Source: Candidatus Hydrogenedentota bacterium
GTDB taxonomy: Bacteria > Hydrogenedentota > Hydrogenedentia > Hydrogenedentales > SLHB01
DNA: 64,000 nt
NCBI GenBank assembly: GCA_013359265.1
Contig: JABWCD010000008.1
Span: 120,699-184,698 of the forward strand
Direction: 5' to 3'
The notes beneath the pieces were generated by a model. It was not told the DNA's origin, did no database searches, and was given only the letters and a program-made list of their open reading frames with translations. The position numbers and the translations under genes were made by a program. Shown piece after piece: positions 37,443-46,835 of the stretch (positions are counted from its first letter, which is position 1; every line of letters starts with the position of its first letter).

Positions 37443-38461
37443 TTTGCCGGCGTCGGCCGCCACGCGGGCGCGAAGTCTTCGCCCTCGTGAGTGGTTATGG
37501 CGCGGGCGTCCGATCCGTCCGCGCGGCAGGCGTGCAGCGTCGCTTTGCCCGTGCGCATGGACACAAACGCGATCCATGCGCCATCCGGCGACCACGTCGG
37601 AGACCAGTTGTCGTAAGCCGGATCGGCGGCGACCGGAGTAACGACGGTTCCCTGCGGCGTCGTCCTGTAAATACCCCGCGAACCGCCGCGAAACGATTCG
37701 AAGGCAAGCCGCGCGCCATCCGCGGACCACACGGGGTTCCAATCCGCGTCGCGATGGTTGCTTACGTCGTTGAGGCGTTGCGGCGCAGTCACGAATATTT
37801 CGCGGTCGCCGCCGTCATTCGATTCGTACGCGAGCTGGCCGGTGCGGGCATGCGGCGTCGGCGCCCACTCGACGTAGATGCCGAGGCCGCGCGTCTCCAC
37901 CATCGGCGTTACGCTGTCCTGCTCCAGTTTGTAGAGGTCGGCGACGCGCCCCGATTCGTCATCGCGGATGCCGACCGCGGCAATCAACGTGTTTGTCAGC
38001 CACACCGGTTTCTGGAAGGCAATCCTCGGATTGGTCTCGTTCGGCGGTCCCGGTGCGCCCCAGACGTTTTCGCGCCCCGTTTCGGTGTCGTACACGCGAA
38101 TGTGCCGCGCATGCCCGGTGCCGGCGCCGTACGCCAGCTTCCCGCCATCCGGCGACCACGCGGGCGCGTAGTTCACCGGGTCTGCATGCGCGATTTCGGG
38201 ACCCGCCGAGCCGTCCGCGCCAACGATTCGGATGCGCGCCGCGCCGTCATCCGATTCCGAACCAAAGGCCAACCTTGACCCATCCGGCGACCACACGGGC
38301 GCGCCATCCCACGGGCCCGCGCCCACGGTGCGCACCGCGCCGGTAGCTGCATCCACTACGCAGACAACGCGCTGCCCCGCATCGGTTTGTTGAACGAATG
38401 CGACTGTCCCGCTTGGACCCTGCGCGATCGCGAGACCCGCCACAAGAAACAGAATTCCCAT
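37439..38461 (-). CDS. Exported TolB-like PD40 beta-propeller protein
   Basis: About 340 residues from the ATG at 38461, which gives a compact signal peptide (MGILFLVAGLAIAQG); an in-frame GTG at 38506 is the alternative. At least five PD40 repeats are visible: GAPVWSPDGSRLAFGSESDD, YAPAWSPDGGKLAYGAG, WNPVWSADGARLAFESF, WSPTWSPDGAWIAFVSM, FAPAWRPTPAK. Such propellers usually mediate protein contacts in the periplasm. The stop overlaps the start of the next gene, so the two are translationally coupled. Confidence 0.78.
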   Translation of the reverse strand: MGILFLVAGLAIAQGPSGTVAFVQQTDAGQRVVCVVDAATGAVRTVGAGPWDGAPVWSPDGSRLAFGSESDDGAARIRIVGADGSAGPEIAHADPVNYAPAWSPDGGKLAYGAGTGHARHIRVYDTETGRENVWGAPGPPNETNPRIAFQKPVWLTNTLIAAVGIRDDESGRVADLYKLEQDSVTPMVETRGLGIYVEWAPTPHARTGQLAYESNDGGDREIFVTAPQRLNDVSNHRDADWNPVWSADGARLAFESFRGGSRGIYRTTPQGTVVTPVAADPAYDNWSPTWSPDGAWIAFVSMRTGKATLHACRADGSDARAITTHEGEDFAPAWRPTPAK

Positions 38462-38520
38462 TTGGCGGAGTCTACCATGTACCGGCTCCGGCACACGAGC
38501 GATCACCGGGCGTAATCGCC

Positions 38521-38609
38521 GGGGACTGGCGCCGTCCTTCGCTCAGGCTCTGCGGCTTGTCCTCCATAGCTCTAGCGAAGGAGGAAGCGAAACACGGTGC
38601 CTGTCCCTC
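38521..38609. repeat. Dispersed repeat GGGACTGG...CCTGTCCCTC, copy 2
   Basis: About 90% identical by eye to the unit at 18993-19080. Inverted ends and an internal TCCTCCATAGCTCTAGCG...GGAGGA palindrome. A fragment of its end (GGGGACTGGCACCGG) also occurs at 43251-43265. It lies 60 bases upstream of the PD40 gene start. Confidence 0.75.
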
Positions 38610-38650
38610 CCTGCAAGAGGGCCGTCCAGCTTCCATGCCGGGCAGAATCG

Positions 38651-38740
38651 TTACATCTCGACGAGCATCCTGGGCTCGAGCAACCCCAGCAATCGTAGGA
38701 TTATGCGAATGAGCAACAGCAGAATATCCAAGATCGACAT
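38651..38740 (-). CDS. 29-residue hydrophobic peptide
   Basis: ATG at 38740 with GGAGGAAC directly upstream, the best ribosome site in this gap. It encodes MSILDILLLLIRIILRLLGL then LEPRMLVEM and a TAA stop. The Leu/Ile-rich helix with spaced Arg residues would insert in, or lie on, the membrane. It resembles small membrane peptides and type I toxin peptides in size and character, but no antisense RNA can be shown from sequence. It is too short for standard gene callers. Confidence 0.5.
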   Translation of the reverse strand: MSILDILLLLIRIILRLLGLLEPRMLVEM

Positions 38741-38842
38741 GGCATGTTCCTCCAATCCTTGTAACGCTTTGCCGCAATCCGAATTCTGGCGCGCCCTGCT
38801 ACCAACCGCCCCATGCACCCTCCTCGGGCGGTGCGGCGCCAC

Positions 38843-39524
38843 CGTTCAGTATGCCCCACAACCGTCTCCTCCGCAATAGGAATTTCGCTGCGATAGTGTT
38901 TCCATTCGAGGCCTCCGCGCCATCGTGATTCACCCGAACGGCAGCAATACCCACCGCACCTACGTCGAAAACAGACCTTTAGAACTTCTAACTATAATGA
39001 CGTCTTTGCGTTTATCCCGAAGGGGTTTCGGCGCGCAGCCCAGGGTTGGCCCGCCGAAGTCGCTCCGACGTAGGCGGGGCTACCCTGGGTGCCAACCACC
39101 CCCCATCGGGGAATGTACCTGAAGGGGTTTCGGCATTAATGTTAGAGAGTCCTAAGTCTTCCTGCCCGTGGTGATGTGCAATATGAGATTTCAAATCTGA
39201 GATTGCATTTTCATGGTTCCTGGGTACCCAATAGGGCATGACGATTATTCCGATACGCCTTAGCCAAATGAAGCCGATCGCACACGTCGGCCCCCCCCGT
39301 TGCCTGCGCGCATGGCGCCGCCAATCGGCGGATTCTACGAGACCTGTTGAAACGGAACCACGGAGTTCTGCCCTCCGCAAACACGTTGGGACAGCAAGAG
39401 TTCGCATTGTATTCAAACGGATAATTCTGCGTAGTCTCGCCCTCGCGATTCGCGAAAAGGCCACGCCACAACCCGAATTCGTGTGGTAAAATATCGCCGC
39501 GTTGTGTGTGTCTTGTGCGTGTAA
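38843..39524. repeat. Gene-free stretch with a palindromic repeat block
   Basis: No credible gene. At 39019-39134 two direct copies of GAAGGGGTTTCGGC enclose an inverted pair (GCCCAGGGTTGGC and CTACCCTGGGTGCCAAC). At 39183-39213 a short AT-rich palindrome (GAGATTTCAAATCTGAGATT) occurs. The rest shows no structure I can name. Confidence 0.55.
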
Positions 39525-40013
39525 ATGGGTGATGTGCGGACGATGATTCAGCAAAGTGACGCGTCAATGTCTCGTGGCGGGGGCGCCGGGACCGCCGCCG
39601 ATAACGCGGGCCCCGCGCGGCGCGCTGCATCTGGAAAAAGCGCCGCAAGAGAGTGGAAACTCGTCGGGCGCGTGCGCTCGAACTTCATTGATCAAATGAA
39701 ACAATTCGAGTATTGCCCCGCGGACATCACGTACAACGTCTACGATCCGGAGGCGCACTGGTTCGCGAAGGAGTTCGGCAAGGCGATGGCCGAGGCCGGT
39801 TGGAACGTGACTGTGACTCCCGAGTCGAAGAATGCGCCAGGGATCAAGATCCTGACGAAGTCCAGCGCGCTTCACGCGGAAGAAATCACGTCGGTCGTCA
39901 AGTGGCTGCGGACTGCCGGCCTGAACGCGAAAGTGCGCGTCCGCTCGGACCTCGAAACCGAAGCAATCCAAATCTCGATCGGTTCGATTAACGCGGCCGC
40001 GCGCGAACCGTAA
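39525..40013 (+). CDS. Hypothetical small protein
   Basis: 162 residues from 39525; an in-frame ATG at 39543 is an alternative. The first 45 residues are Gly/Ala/Arg/Ser-rich and disordered. The rest looks like a compact alpha/beta domain (WKLVGRVRSNFIDQMKQFEY, EAGWNVTVTPES, GIKILTKSSALHAEEITSVV, GLNAKVRVRSDLETEAIQIS). The alternation of strands and helices suggests a ferredoxin-like fold. No signal peptide and no recognised family. It is the only plus-strand gene between 35.1 and 49.1 kb. Confidence 0.6.
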   Translation: MGDVRTMIQQSDASMSRGGGAGTAADNAGPARRAASGKSAAREWKLVGRVRSNFIDQMKQFEYCPADITYNVYDPEAHWFAKEFGKAMAEAGWNVTVTPESKNAPGIKILTKSSALHAEEITSVVKWLRTAGLNAKVRVRSDLETEAIQISIGSINAAAREP

Positions 40014-40040
40014 CGCACGTTCTCTGCGCGCCGGACCGGT

Positions 40041-41186
40041 TCATCGCGCTCTCCCGGCGGCGCGATCCATGCGATCGCGCCAATCCGTCAGGAATCGTTC
40101 GCGCCACGCGTTTACGGTTTTCGCGCCCGGATATTTCCCCTCCTGCAACGCGGCGTCCTGCGAATCGGTCCAGTAGTTCGGACCGTGGTCCGTCTTCACG
40201 AAACTGCCGCCCCAATGCGGCGCGGCAGGATCGTTGGGATCGCCCGAGAGCAGATACAACACGGACGGCGAATCGCCCATCTTGATCGCCCCGAGTTTTG
40301 TGACGAGAAAATCGCCGAGCGCGCCGTGTCCGCGCACATGCGTTTCGAGGAAACTTTTGTTGCCCCACTCGCCCTCCTGATTGCCGCCCACGTACATGCC
40401 GCGAAACGTCGTGTCGGATTCGATCCACCAGAGATCGATGTGCTCGCGAAAGAGGTAGTCGCGGGCAGCGCGATCGTTGGACGTGTTCCACGACCCGATC
40501 GAGTAAACGCGCAGATTGCGTTTGATGGCCGGATCGTCGTGTACCGCCTGTGCGACGTCCGTGATCGATCCCCACACAAGCACGTAGAGCGGGCGCGCGT
40601 CGCCCGCACCGGCGCGCGCTGCAATCCATCGCGAGCCTTCGGTCGGTTGACTAAAGCCTTGTTCCGGCGCCGGATCGATCGCGCCTTGTTTGACGACCGC
40701 GCGCAATTGGCCCGGCGACGGATACGCGGTCGACCATTGAACGAGGTTTGGGTAGTCTCGTTCGTAAGCATCGACGGTCTTGTGGATGTGCGTGGCGCGG
40801 CCTTGTTTCGGCGGCGACGAAATCAGGCCCTCCACGTCGAACAGGTCCGCGTATACGAGAAAGTGGACCATCGATTGAAAGTCGTCGGGGTCCGATCCGC
40901 CGATGTCGGTCGACACGATAACGCGGCAACGATCGCCGTTCACTGCGCCACGTTTGAGGATCGGAAGGACGCCGGCGTGTGCCGCACACGCGACGACCCA
41001 AAGTGCGCACGCGGCGGCGACGTAACGGAGCGGCGACGCGCGGCGAACACGTCTTCCGTCCCAATCTGAAACCAAGCGCCTTGTTGCGTTCGCGCGCCCC
41101 CGGCTATTCAGTATGCAATAAAATAAGGGTTGCGTATCAACTCGATCAGTCTCAGCAAAAACTCGATTGGGTTTTGCAGAATCCAT
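40041..41186 (-). CDS. Exported DUF1593 / nucleoside-hydrolase-like protein
   Basis: Up to 381 residues; the first 50 before the hydrophobic signal (LRYVAAACALWVVACAAHAG) look non-native, so the true start may be an internal codon nearer residue 45. The diagnostic motif VIVSTDIGGSDPDDFQSMVH places a DxxxxDPDD metal/ribose-binding site as in nucleoside hydrolases. It continues with VLVWGSITDVAQAVHDDP, YSIGSWNTSNDRAARDYLF and GEWGNKSFLETHVRGHGALG, all typical of DUF1593. Likely an extracytoplasmic N- or O-glycosidase; the substrate is unknown. Confidence 0.8.
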   Translation of the reverse strand: MDSAKPNRVFAETDRVDTQPLFYCILNSRGRANATRRLVSDWDGRRVRRASPLRYVAAACALWVVACAAHAGVLPILKRGAVNGDRCRVIVSTDIGGSDPDDFQSMVHFLVYADLFDVEGLISSPPKQGRATHIHKTVDAYERDYPNLVQWSTAYPSPGQLRAVVKQGAIDPAPEQGFSQPTEGSRWIAARAGAGDARPLYVLVWGSITDVAQAVHDDPAIKRNLRVYSIGSWNTSNDRAARDYLFREHIDLWWIESDTTFRGMYVGGNQEGEWGNKSFLETHVRGHGALGDFLVTKLGAIKMGDSPSVLYLLSGDPNDPAAPHWGGSFVKTDHGPNYWTDSQDAALQEGKYPGAKTVNAWRERFLTDWRDRMDRAAGRAR

Positions 41187-41299
41187 ACAATGAACTCCCA
41201 GCGCGACATCGGTACCGGCACATCTTCATCCCACCACATATACTTTTGCATTGTTCGCGTCGCCTCCTGCTCATACTATGCGAAACGTGCGGGGTAGAT

Positions 41300-41441
<142 letters not shown>

Positions 41442-41458
41442 CACTGCCAATCGCAAAC

Positions 41459-43228
41459 TCATTTTGCCTGCGGCTCCGCAAAGTCGTTGTCGTGCACGTT
41501 GCACGTCTCGATACGGTCCTGGTTGCGGTTGTTGAAGTTCATGGGAGTGGGCACGTTGTAGACGCGGTTGTTGCGCACTTCGATGAAACCGCTGCCTTCA
41601 TCCAAATAAATCCCGCCCGGCCAGCCCTTGTTGTCGTGAATGTGATTTCCCTCGATGATTGTACCAGGCTGGTTGCCCAACGTGTAGATGCCCCCGCCGT
41701 CAAGACGTTTCTGCATCACGCGATATATGTGGTTGTTCGCGATGCGGTTGTCGCTTGCGGGCGTCGGCGATTCGTAGATGTATGGAATCGGATACGTCGA
41801 GCCGCCCGCGTCTTCCTCGCCCCATCCCCAACCGATAGAAATCCCGCTGTATGGAAGATCGTGCATTTCATTTCCGATGATCTCGACTTTTTGCACGTAG
41901 CCGGCGAAGACGGCGACGCTGTCCTCGTACTCGCTGCCGATATTGTGAATCCTGCAATTCTCGATGCGGATGTTGCGCACAACGTGTTCGTCGTCCAGCG
42001 GATGGTGCGCATACCGATTCACGTCGCCGACTTGTATCGCACTGCCCCCGATATCGAAAAACGTGCAGTTGCGAATCGTCACATCCTGCGTCGCGACATC
42101 GCTTGCTTTCTGCGCGGCGTCGAGATTGAGCGCCGCGCCGCCGATGCGCGTGAACGTGCAACCGTCGAATACGATGTCGCTCGCGGCGCCGACAACAATG
42201 GCCGCGCGCGGTTTGATGTATTCGTTGTGAAGATTGACCAGATAGCCGTCGCGCTCGTAACTGTTCTCCGTGGTGATGACGAAGTTCGCCTGCACGTCGG
42301 CGTGACCGCCGGTATCGGGATCGTTCGCCGCGGCTTCCGCGAACGTGATGCCCTCGAAACGAATATGATGCGCGCGCTCATCCGACCGCCCGCCGATATG
42401 CAGCAGTTCGTCGTTGCCGGTGATCACGGCGCTTGCCGAGGTCATGTCTTCGCCGGCGCGCGGCATGTAATACACTGCGCCTGTGGACGCATCGGCGTAC
42501 CACTCGCCCGGTTCGTCGAGCACTTCGATCGCGTTCTCGATATACGCGGGCATTTCCGCGCGCACGCCCTCTTTGCGGGACATCAGCATGAACGCGGGCA
42601 TTCGCATGCGAACGCGGGCGCGACCATCGGGATCGGCGGCGATCGCGGCAACGTCGCACGTCATGTGCGACCACGAATTGAAGAAGCCGAACACAATCTC
42701 GGAAGGATTCCTCCACTGCGCCATTTCTCCATTCGGGACGATGAAACCCGCATCTGCGTCAATCGCTTTGAGATTGCCGTAGCGCTCCGCGCCTTCTGGG
42801 AAGGGGCCGCGCGCGCGTTGTGCCCGAACATCATTGACGAACAGTTGCCGAACGCGTTTGCCGTTGAGGGGCGCGCGCCAGCGCCCGTGCTCGTCCTCCG
42901 TCCAATTCTCGATTCTCGTACCGCGGCTGATCACCGGCTTCGCGCCGGAAGCCGCGCGGAAGATGACGTTGTGGCCGTTCGCGCCGCTGCAGGACTCGTC
43001 AAGCAAAAACGGCGTGTCGATGGAGAGCGTGCCGTCGGCAATCTCAATGATGATGTCGCCTTGCATGTCGGTATTGTTCGTGCGAATGGCCTCGAGGGCG
43101 TTGCGGAGTTGCGCTACGCCGTCCGGCTCAGGCTGGATTGTCGCGACAACGTTCTCGGTCGCGGCGTACGCACAAAGTGCCGCCATGAACCACCACGCGA
43201 CAGTGCTCGGCATTCGGAACGCTTTCAT
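41459..43228 (-). CDS. Secreted right-handed parallel beta-helix protein (pectate-lyase-like)
   Basis: 589 residues from the ATG at 43228, chosen because GGAGGGG lies 9 bases upstream and a signal peptide follows. Repeats of about 23-30 residues with NxI/IxxxxF turns (HHIRFEGITFAEAAAND, SDIVFDGCTFTRIGGAALN, QDVTIRNCTFFDIGGSAIQV, VRNIRIENCRIHNIG, KVEIIGNEMHDLPYSGISIG, GTIIEGNHIHDNKGWPGGIY) make a beta-helix. Such folds are polysaccharide lyases, glycosidases or epimerases. The N-terminal 90 residues (IIIEIADGTLSIDTPF) are the usual helix cap. Confidence 0.85.
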   Translation of the reverse strand: MKAFRMPSTVAWWFMAALCAYAATENVVATIQPEPDGVAQLRNALEAIRTNNTDMQGDIIIEIADGTLSIDTPFLLDESCSGANGHNVIFRAASGAKPVISRGTRIENWTEDEHGRWRAPLNGKRVRQLFVNDVRAQRARGPFPEGAERYGNLKAIDADAGFIVPNGEMAQWRNPSEIVFGFFNSWSHMTCDVAAIAADPDGRARVRMRMPAFMLMSRKEGVRAEMPAYIENAIEVLDEPGEWYADASTGAVYYMPRAGEDMTSASAVITGNDELLHIGGRSDERAHHIRFEGITFAEAAANDPDTGGHADVQANFVITTENSYERDGYLVNLHNEYIKPRAAIVVGAASDIVFDGCTFTRIGGAALNLDAAQKASDVATQDVTIRNCTFFDIGGSAIQVGDVNRYAHHPLDDEHVVRNIRIENCRIHNIGSEYEDSVAVFAGYVQKVEIIGNEMHDLPYSGISIGWGWGEEDAGGSTYPIPYIYESPTPASDNRIANNHIYRVMQKRLDGGGIYTLGNQPGTIIEGNHIHDNKGWPGGIYLDEGSGFIEVRNNRVYNVPTPMNFNNRNQDRIETCNVHDNDFAEPQAK

Positions 43229-43348
43229 TATCGTACCCCTCCGCGTCCTTGGGGACTGGCACCGGTAGCAGTATCGCATCCGACAAAGCATTGGTTCGCG
43301 CGCACCACCGCTGACTATTCTCTTTCGTCGCGCGAATTCGATGCGCCC

Positions 43349-44809
43349 TTACTGCCCGGTATCAAATCGGTCTTCGTTTAACATAATGCCGTCGACCGAG
43401 TAATGTTGCGCGGCTAGCACCGGCTTTTCGTCTTCGCGATTGACAGTGACGGAAAGAAATCCCCCGATGACATTCAGATACTTATGTTCCGGCCGCTTGT
43501 CGTCCTTCGGCCAGCCGCCTGCATGCGCATCGCTCGCGGGGCCGCACGAGTATTCGCGCAGGCCGGTGACGGGATCGACCGAGACATACTGCCAATGCCG
43601 ATCCCCGCAGACGACGACCATGTTTCTCTGTGCGGCCATAAACGCGCGCAGTTCGTCACCCTCGTGTTTGAAGCCCGCGTTCGCGTGATTGTCGTTCTTC
43701 GCGGACCGATCCGGGCCAACGATCGGCGTCGGACTCACCAACACGCGAAACGCCGCGTCAGATTCTGATACCGTGCGCTTGAACCATTCCTTCTGTTCTT
43801 TGCCCCAAATCGTCTTGTCCGGTCCGTCGGGCATGTCGTTCGGACTGCGGAAGTCGCGCCCTTCGACGAACCACACCTGCAGGTCCTTTCCCCAGCGCAC
43901 CGTGCGATACGTCTTCTCGCCCATCGGCACCTGTTCGAGAAACACCGCCTGCCCTTGCGCAAACGTGAAGTCGCCCATGAACTTCGACTCCATCGTCGGC
44001 CAGCAATCGTTTTGCCATGTGTCGTGATCGTCCTTGATGAAATAGCTCGGCACCTGCTTGTGAAACTCGACATTCGTCGGCAGGCTGTACATGCGTTGCC
44101 AGTGCCACCGCGCCAGCGGCAGCGACTTTGCCAAAACGTCATAATAGAGTATGTCGCCGGTGTGTACGAAGAAGTCGGGGTTGAGTTTCAGCATCGCCGC
44201 GTACATGCGGAAACCGTCCGGCGCGTCCTTGTCGTTGTACTCCGTGCCGGTCGTGACCGTAAAGGTCACGGGCACCGTAGCGTTCTTCGCCGGGGCCGTT
44301 TTGAACCGCGCAGAAATCGACGACAACGGTGACGTACCATCCATTGCCCGGGCGTCGACGCGAAGCTCGTATCGCGTATTCGCCTTGAGGTTTTCCAGCT
44401 TGATTTGGTTAGTGAAATCGCGTTGGGAATCGACCGATTGCCAACCCGTTTCGGTCCATTCGCGCAGCCCTTGTTCACGATATGCAACGCGCATTTGACC
44501 GGCATGCCCGGGTGCAGCGCCGTCCAACTCGTCGACGGTGACGCCGTTTGGAAACTCAACGACAGGCGCACGATTTCGGCCGGTATCTTCCTCCGAGGTT
44601 TCACCGGTTCGCGGATCGCGATATTTTACGATTGGGTTTGGCCCGCCTTCGGCGATGCGATCCTTAGTGGACGTCAATCGCGTCCAAACGATCGCCGACG
44701 TGTCCGTCACTTCGCCAATCTTGACGCCCGTCGCCAAATACGGACCGTTGTGTTCGACCGCCGCGGCAGCTACGAACAAAGCAAGCAGCACGATTCGCAT
44801 GATCGACAT
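43349..44809 (-). CDS. PhoD-like alkaline phosphatase / phosphodiesterase, exported
   Basis: 486 residues from the ATG at 44809 (GGGGAGAC directly upstream), with a signal peptide MSIMRIVLLALFVAAAAVE. The N-terminal fibronectin-like domain (GVKIGEVTDTSAIVWTRLT, NLKANTRYELRVDA) precedes the metallophosphatase core. Metal and active-site motifs are FFVHTGDILYYD, FIKDDHDTWQND, VSPTPIVGPDR and VVCGDRHWQYVS. PhoD enzymes cleave phosphomono- and diesters outside the cytoplasm. It sits between the beta-helix protein and the arylsulfatase, all on the minus strand. Confidence 0.88.
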   Translation of the reverse strand: MSIMRIVLLALFVAAAAVEHNGPYLATGVKIGEVTDTSAIVWTRLTSTKDRIAEGGPNPIVKYRDPRTGETSEEDTGRNRAPVVEFPNGVTVDELDGAAPGHAGQMRVAYREQGLREWTETGWQSVDSQRDFTNQIKLENLKANTRYELRVDARAMDGTSPLSSISARFKTAPAKNATVPVTFTVTTGTEYNDKDAPDGFRMYAAMLKLNPDFFVHTGDILYYDVLAKSLPLARWHWQRMYSLPTNVEFHKQVPSYFIKDDHDTWQNDCWPTMESKFMGDFTFAQGQAVFLEQVPMGEKTYRTVRWGKDLQVWFVEGRDFRSPNDMPDGPDKTIWGKEQKEWFKRTVSESDAAFRVLVSPTPIVGPDRSAKNDNHANAGFKHEGDELRAFMAAQRNMVVVCGDRHWQYVSVDPVTGLREYSCGPASDAHAGGWPKDDKRPEHKYLNVIGGFLSVTVNREDEKPVLAAQHYSVDGIMLNEDRFDTGQ

Positions 44810-44864
44810 GTCTCCCCTGCAGATTCGACCGTTCAATATACCGATTCGCTATGCAATTCGATTC

Positions 44865-45010
44865 AACTATGCCAATAGATACAACGCCATGGCCCATTCG
44901 TGCGCGTGCTCGTAATCGTGCTCGTAATCGTAATCGAATTCTCGATATCCATTAGAAGACCGTCTCGATTCAGCAGCCACTATATTCTTGAATACGCAAT
45001 ACCCCCAAAC
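44865..45010. repeat. Hexanucleotide-tract repeat (diverged copy)
   Basis: Centre ATTCGTGCGCGTGCTCG plus CGTAATCGTGCTCGTAAT repeats, in the same order and spacing as the copy at 30160-30294, with a right part CTCGATTCAGCAGCCAC. Terminal repeats are diverged. Lies between phoD and the arylsulfatase gene. Confidence 0.6.
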
Positions 45011-45017
45011 CATCGAC

Positions 45018-46598
45018 CTATCGTTTCGCGCCGATTGCGTCGGCCCATTTATTCCACCGCGCGAGCATCGCCTCAGCGCGTCTGGGTTCCTTGCGCTTGA
45101 GATCGTTCAGCTCGGTGCGGTCTGCTTCGAGATTGAAGAGTTCCCAATCGCGGTTAACCGCCGACACCAACTTCCATTTGCCCTCGCGGATCGCTTTGCT
45201 GCCTTCGTGTTCCCAATAAAGGTGTTCGCGCTGCTCGCGCTTCTTACCGCGGAGAATCGGCGCGATGCTGCTGCCGGGCAGTGGCGCGAGGGAGTTCCCT
45301 TCATACGAATCCGGGTACGCCGCATCGGCGAGATCGAGACACGTCGGCATAAGGTCGGTGACATGCGCCACCTGCTTCGTGAGTTCGCCGTGCTGACGAA
45401 TCTCACCCGGCCATCGCGCGATGAGCGGCGTGGCGATGCCGCCTTCGTGCGTCCAATGCTTGAACATGCGGAACGGCGTGTTGCTCGCGTTTGCCCACGG
45501 CCGCTGATACGCGAGGAACGAACCGCGTTCGCCCGCGCGCGTGCCGGGCGTGTGCAACGGCGAGTCCAGGACCATTTCATGGCAGCCGCCGTTGTCGGAA
45601 AGGAAAAGCACGAGCGTGTTGTCGTCCGCGCCCGTCTTCCGCAACGATTCCATCACGCGGCCAATCCCCTGATCCATGCGATCGATCATAGCCGCGTACA
45701 CGGCCATGCGCAGCGCGCGGTCTTCCCTATCGGATACGTCGGCCCACGCAGGCACTTCCGGATCGCGCGGCGACAACGGCCACTTCTTGTTCACGATACC
45801 GAGTTCGATCATGCGTTCGTGACGCCGCGCGCGCAGTTCGTCCCAGCCGATGTCGTACACGCCGCGGTACTTCTCGATATCCTCCGGCCACGCATGAATG
45901 GGCCAATGCGGCGCGGTGTACGCGAGATAGAGAAAGAACGGCTGCTCGGCGCTGCTGTGTTCCTCGACGAACTTCACCGCGTAATCCGTAAACGCGTCGG
46001 TCATGTAGAACGTATCGCCGCTCGGCACGTAGGACTCGTCATCGAGCGCCATCACGCGTTTGCGCGGGCCTTCCGTGTCGAGCTTCCAATAGCTGCTGCC
46101 GCCGCTGACGATTCCAAAGTAGCGATCGAACCCGCGTTTGCGTGGCCAGTGGTCCGGCGCCTCGCCCACGTGCCACTTGCCCGACATGTACGTCCTGTAT
46201 CCCGCGGGGCGCAGCAACTCGGCAATCGTCGCGCAGTTCTTGTTGAGATATCCTTGATACGGACCCTGCGGACGGTTCTGTTCCGGAAAGCTGACCATAC
46301 CGCCCATGCCGGCCTGATGCGGATAGAGGCCCGTTAATAGCGCCGCGCGAGTGGGACAGCACCGTGCCGAGTTGTACGCCTGCGTGAAACGCAACCCCTC
46401 GGACGCCATGCGGTCGAGGTTAGGAGTATGGATTTCCGACCCGTAGCACCCGAGATCGGAAAAGCCCATGTCGTCCGCCATGATGATGACGATGTTCGGG
46501 CGCGTCGATCTCGCTTGCGCCCCATCAGTCGTCAGTCCCAACGCCGTCGCCGCCGCGATGCCCGCACTACGTCCGATAAACTGTCTGCGCGTGATCAT
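45018..46598 (-). CDS. Arylsulfatase, Tat-exported
   Basis: 526 residues. The twin-arginine leader MITRRQFIGRSAGIAAATAL predicts folded export. Metal ligands are in NIVIIMADDMGFSDLGCYG (Asp42, Asp43). The formylglycine motif is C80-C-P-T-R84 followed by AALLTG, so Cys80 should be converted by a formylglycine-generating enzyme, which is not in this window. Further family blocks are SGKWHVGE, LYLAYTAPHWPIHAWPED and LFLSDNGGCHEM. It removes sulfate esters from sulfated polysaccharides, consistent with the surrounding exported lyase and glycosidase genes. Confidence 0.95.
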   Translation of the reverse strand: MITRRQFIGRSAGIAAATALGLTTDGAQARSTRPNIVIIMADDMGFSDLGCYGSEIHTPNLDRMASEGLRFTQAYNSARCCPTRAALLTGLYPHQAGMGGMVSFPEQNRPQGPYQGYLNKNCATIAELLRPAGYRTYMSGKWHVGEAPDHWPRKRGFDRYFGIVSGGSSYWKLDTEGPRKRVMALDDESYVPSGDTFYMTDAFTDYAVKFVEEHSSAEQPFFLYLAYTAPHWPIHAWPEDIEKYRGVYDIGWDELRARRHERMIELGIVNKKWPLSPRDPEVPAWADVSDREDRALRMAVYAAMIDRMDQGIGRVMESLRKTGADDNTLVLFLSDNGGCHEMVLDSPLHTPGTRAGERGSFLAYQRPWANASNTPFRMFKHWTHEGGIATPLIARWPGEIRQHGELTKQVAHVTDLMPTCLDLADAAYPDSYEGNSLAPLPGSSIAPILRGKKREQREHLYWEHEGSKAIREGKWKLVSAVNRDWELFNLEADRTELNDLKRKEPRRAEAMLARWNKWADAIGAKR

Positions 46599-46690
46599 GG
46601 GTCGCCCTCCCCACTATCCGGTGGGCGCCAGCATACACGCACTTCAACTCAAACACGTAATTAACGTTCTCTTCGTGCTCATAATTGCCT

Positions 46691-46715
46691 CGTTACCAAG
46701 CTCTGCTTGGTAACG
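46691..46715. repeat. Hairpin repeat CGTTACCAAGC type
   Basis: Perfect 11-bp stem, CGTTACCAAGC with GCTTGGTAACG, and a 3-base loop. The relative at 16402-16427 has C in place of A and G in place of T at the paired positions, so the stem is preserved by covariation. It lies between the arylsulfatase start and the flgK end. Confidence 0.65.
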
Positions 46716-46741
46716 CGCTCTTGAAAAGCTCCGCTTTGCTC

Positions 46742-46835
46742 TTACCTCCGAATGCCGTGGTATGACCGAACCCTCGATTACGAGCACGATTACGAGCACG
46801 AGCACGAAGATGAACTGCCCTGGAATGTCCAATTA
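46742..46835. repeat. Hexanucleotide-tract repeat, inverted copy, abutting flgK
   Basis: Read on the minus strand it runs TAATTGGACATTCCAGGGCA, then TTCGTGCTCGTGCTCGTAAT and further hexamers. The flgK TAA stop (46833-46835) is the first three bases of this sequence, which recalls the stop-codon insertions at 30160 and 35118. The outer terminal repeat is too diverged to define. Confidence 0.5.

Noticed and set aside
41492..43381. 629-codon open frame on the plus strand opposite the beta-helix gene
   Set aside because: Arg/His/Val-rich antisense composition without motifs; the minus-strand protein has a ribosome site, signal peptide and regular repeats.
44988..46337. 449-codon open frame on the plus strand opposite the arylsulfatase
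   Set aside because: Antisense shadow of a strongly conserved sulfatase; no recognisable domain.
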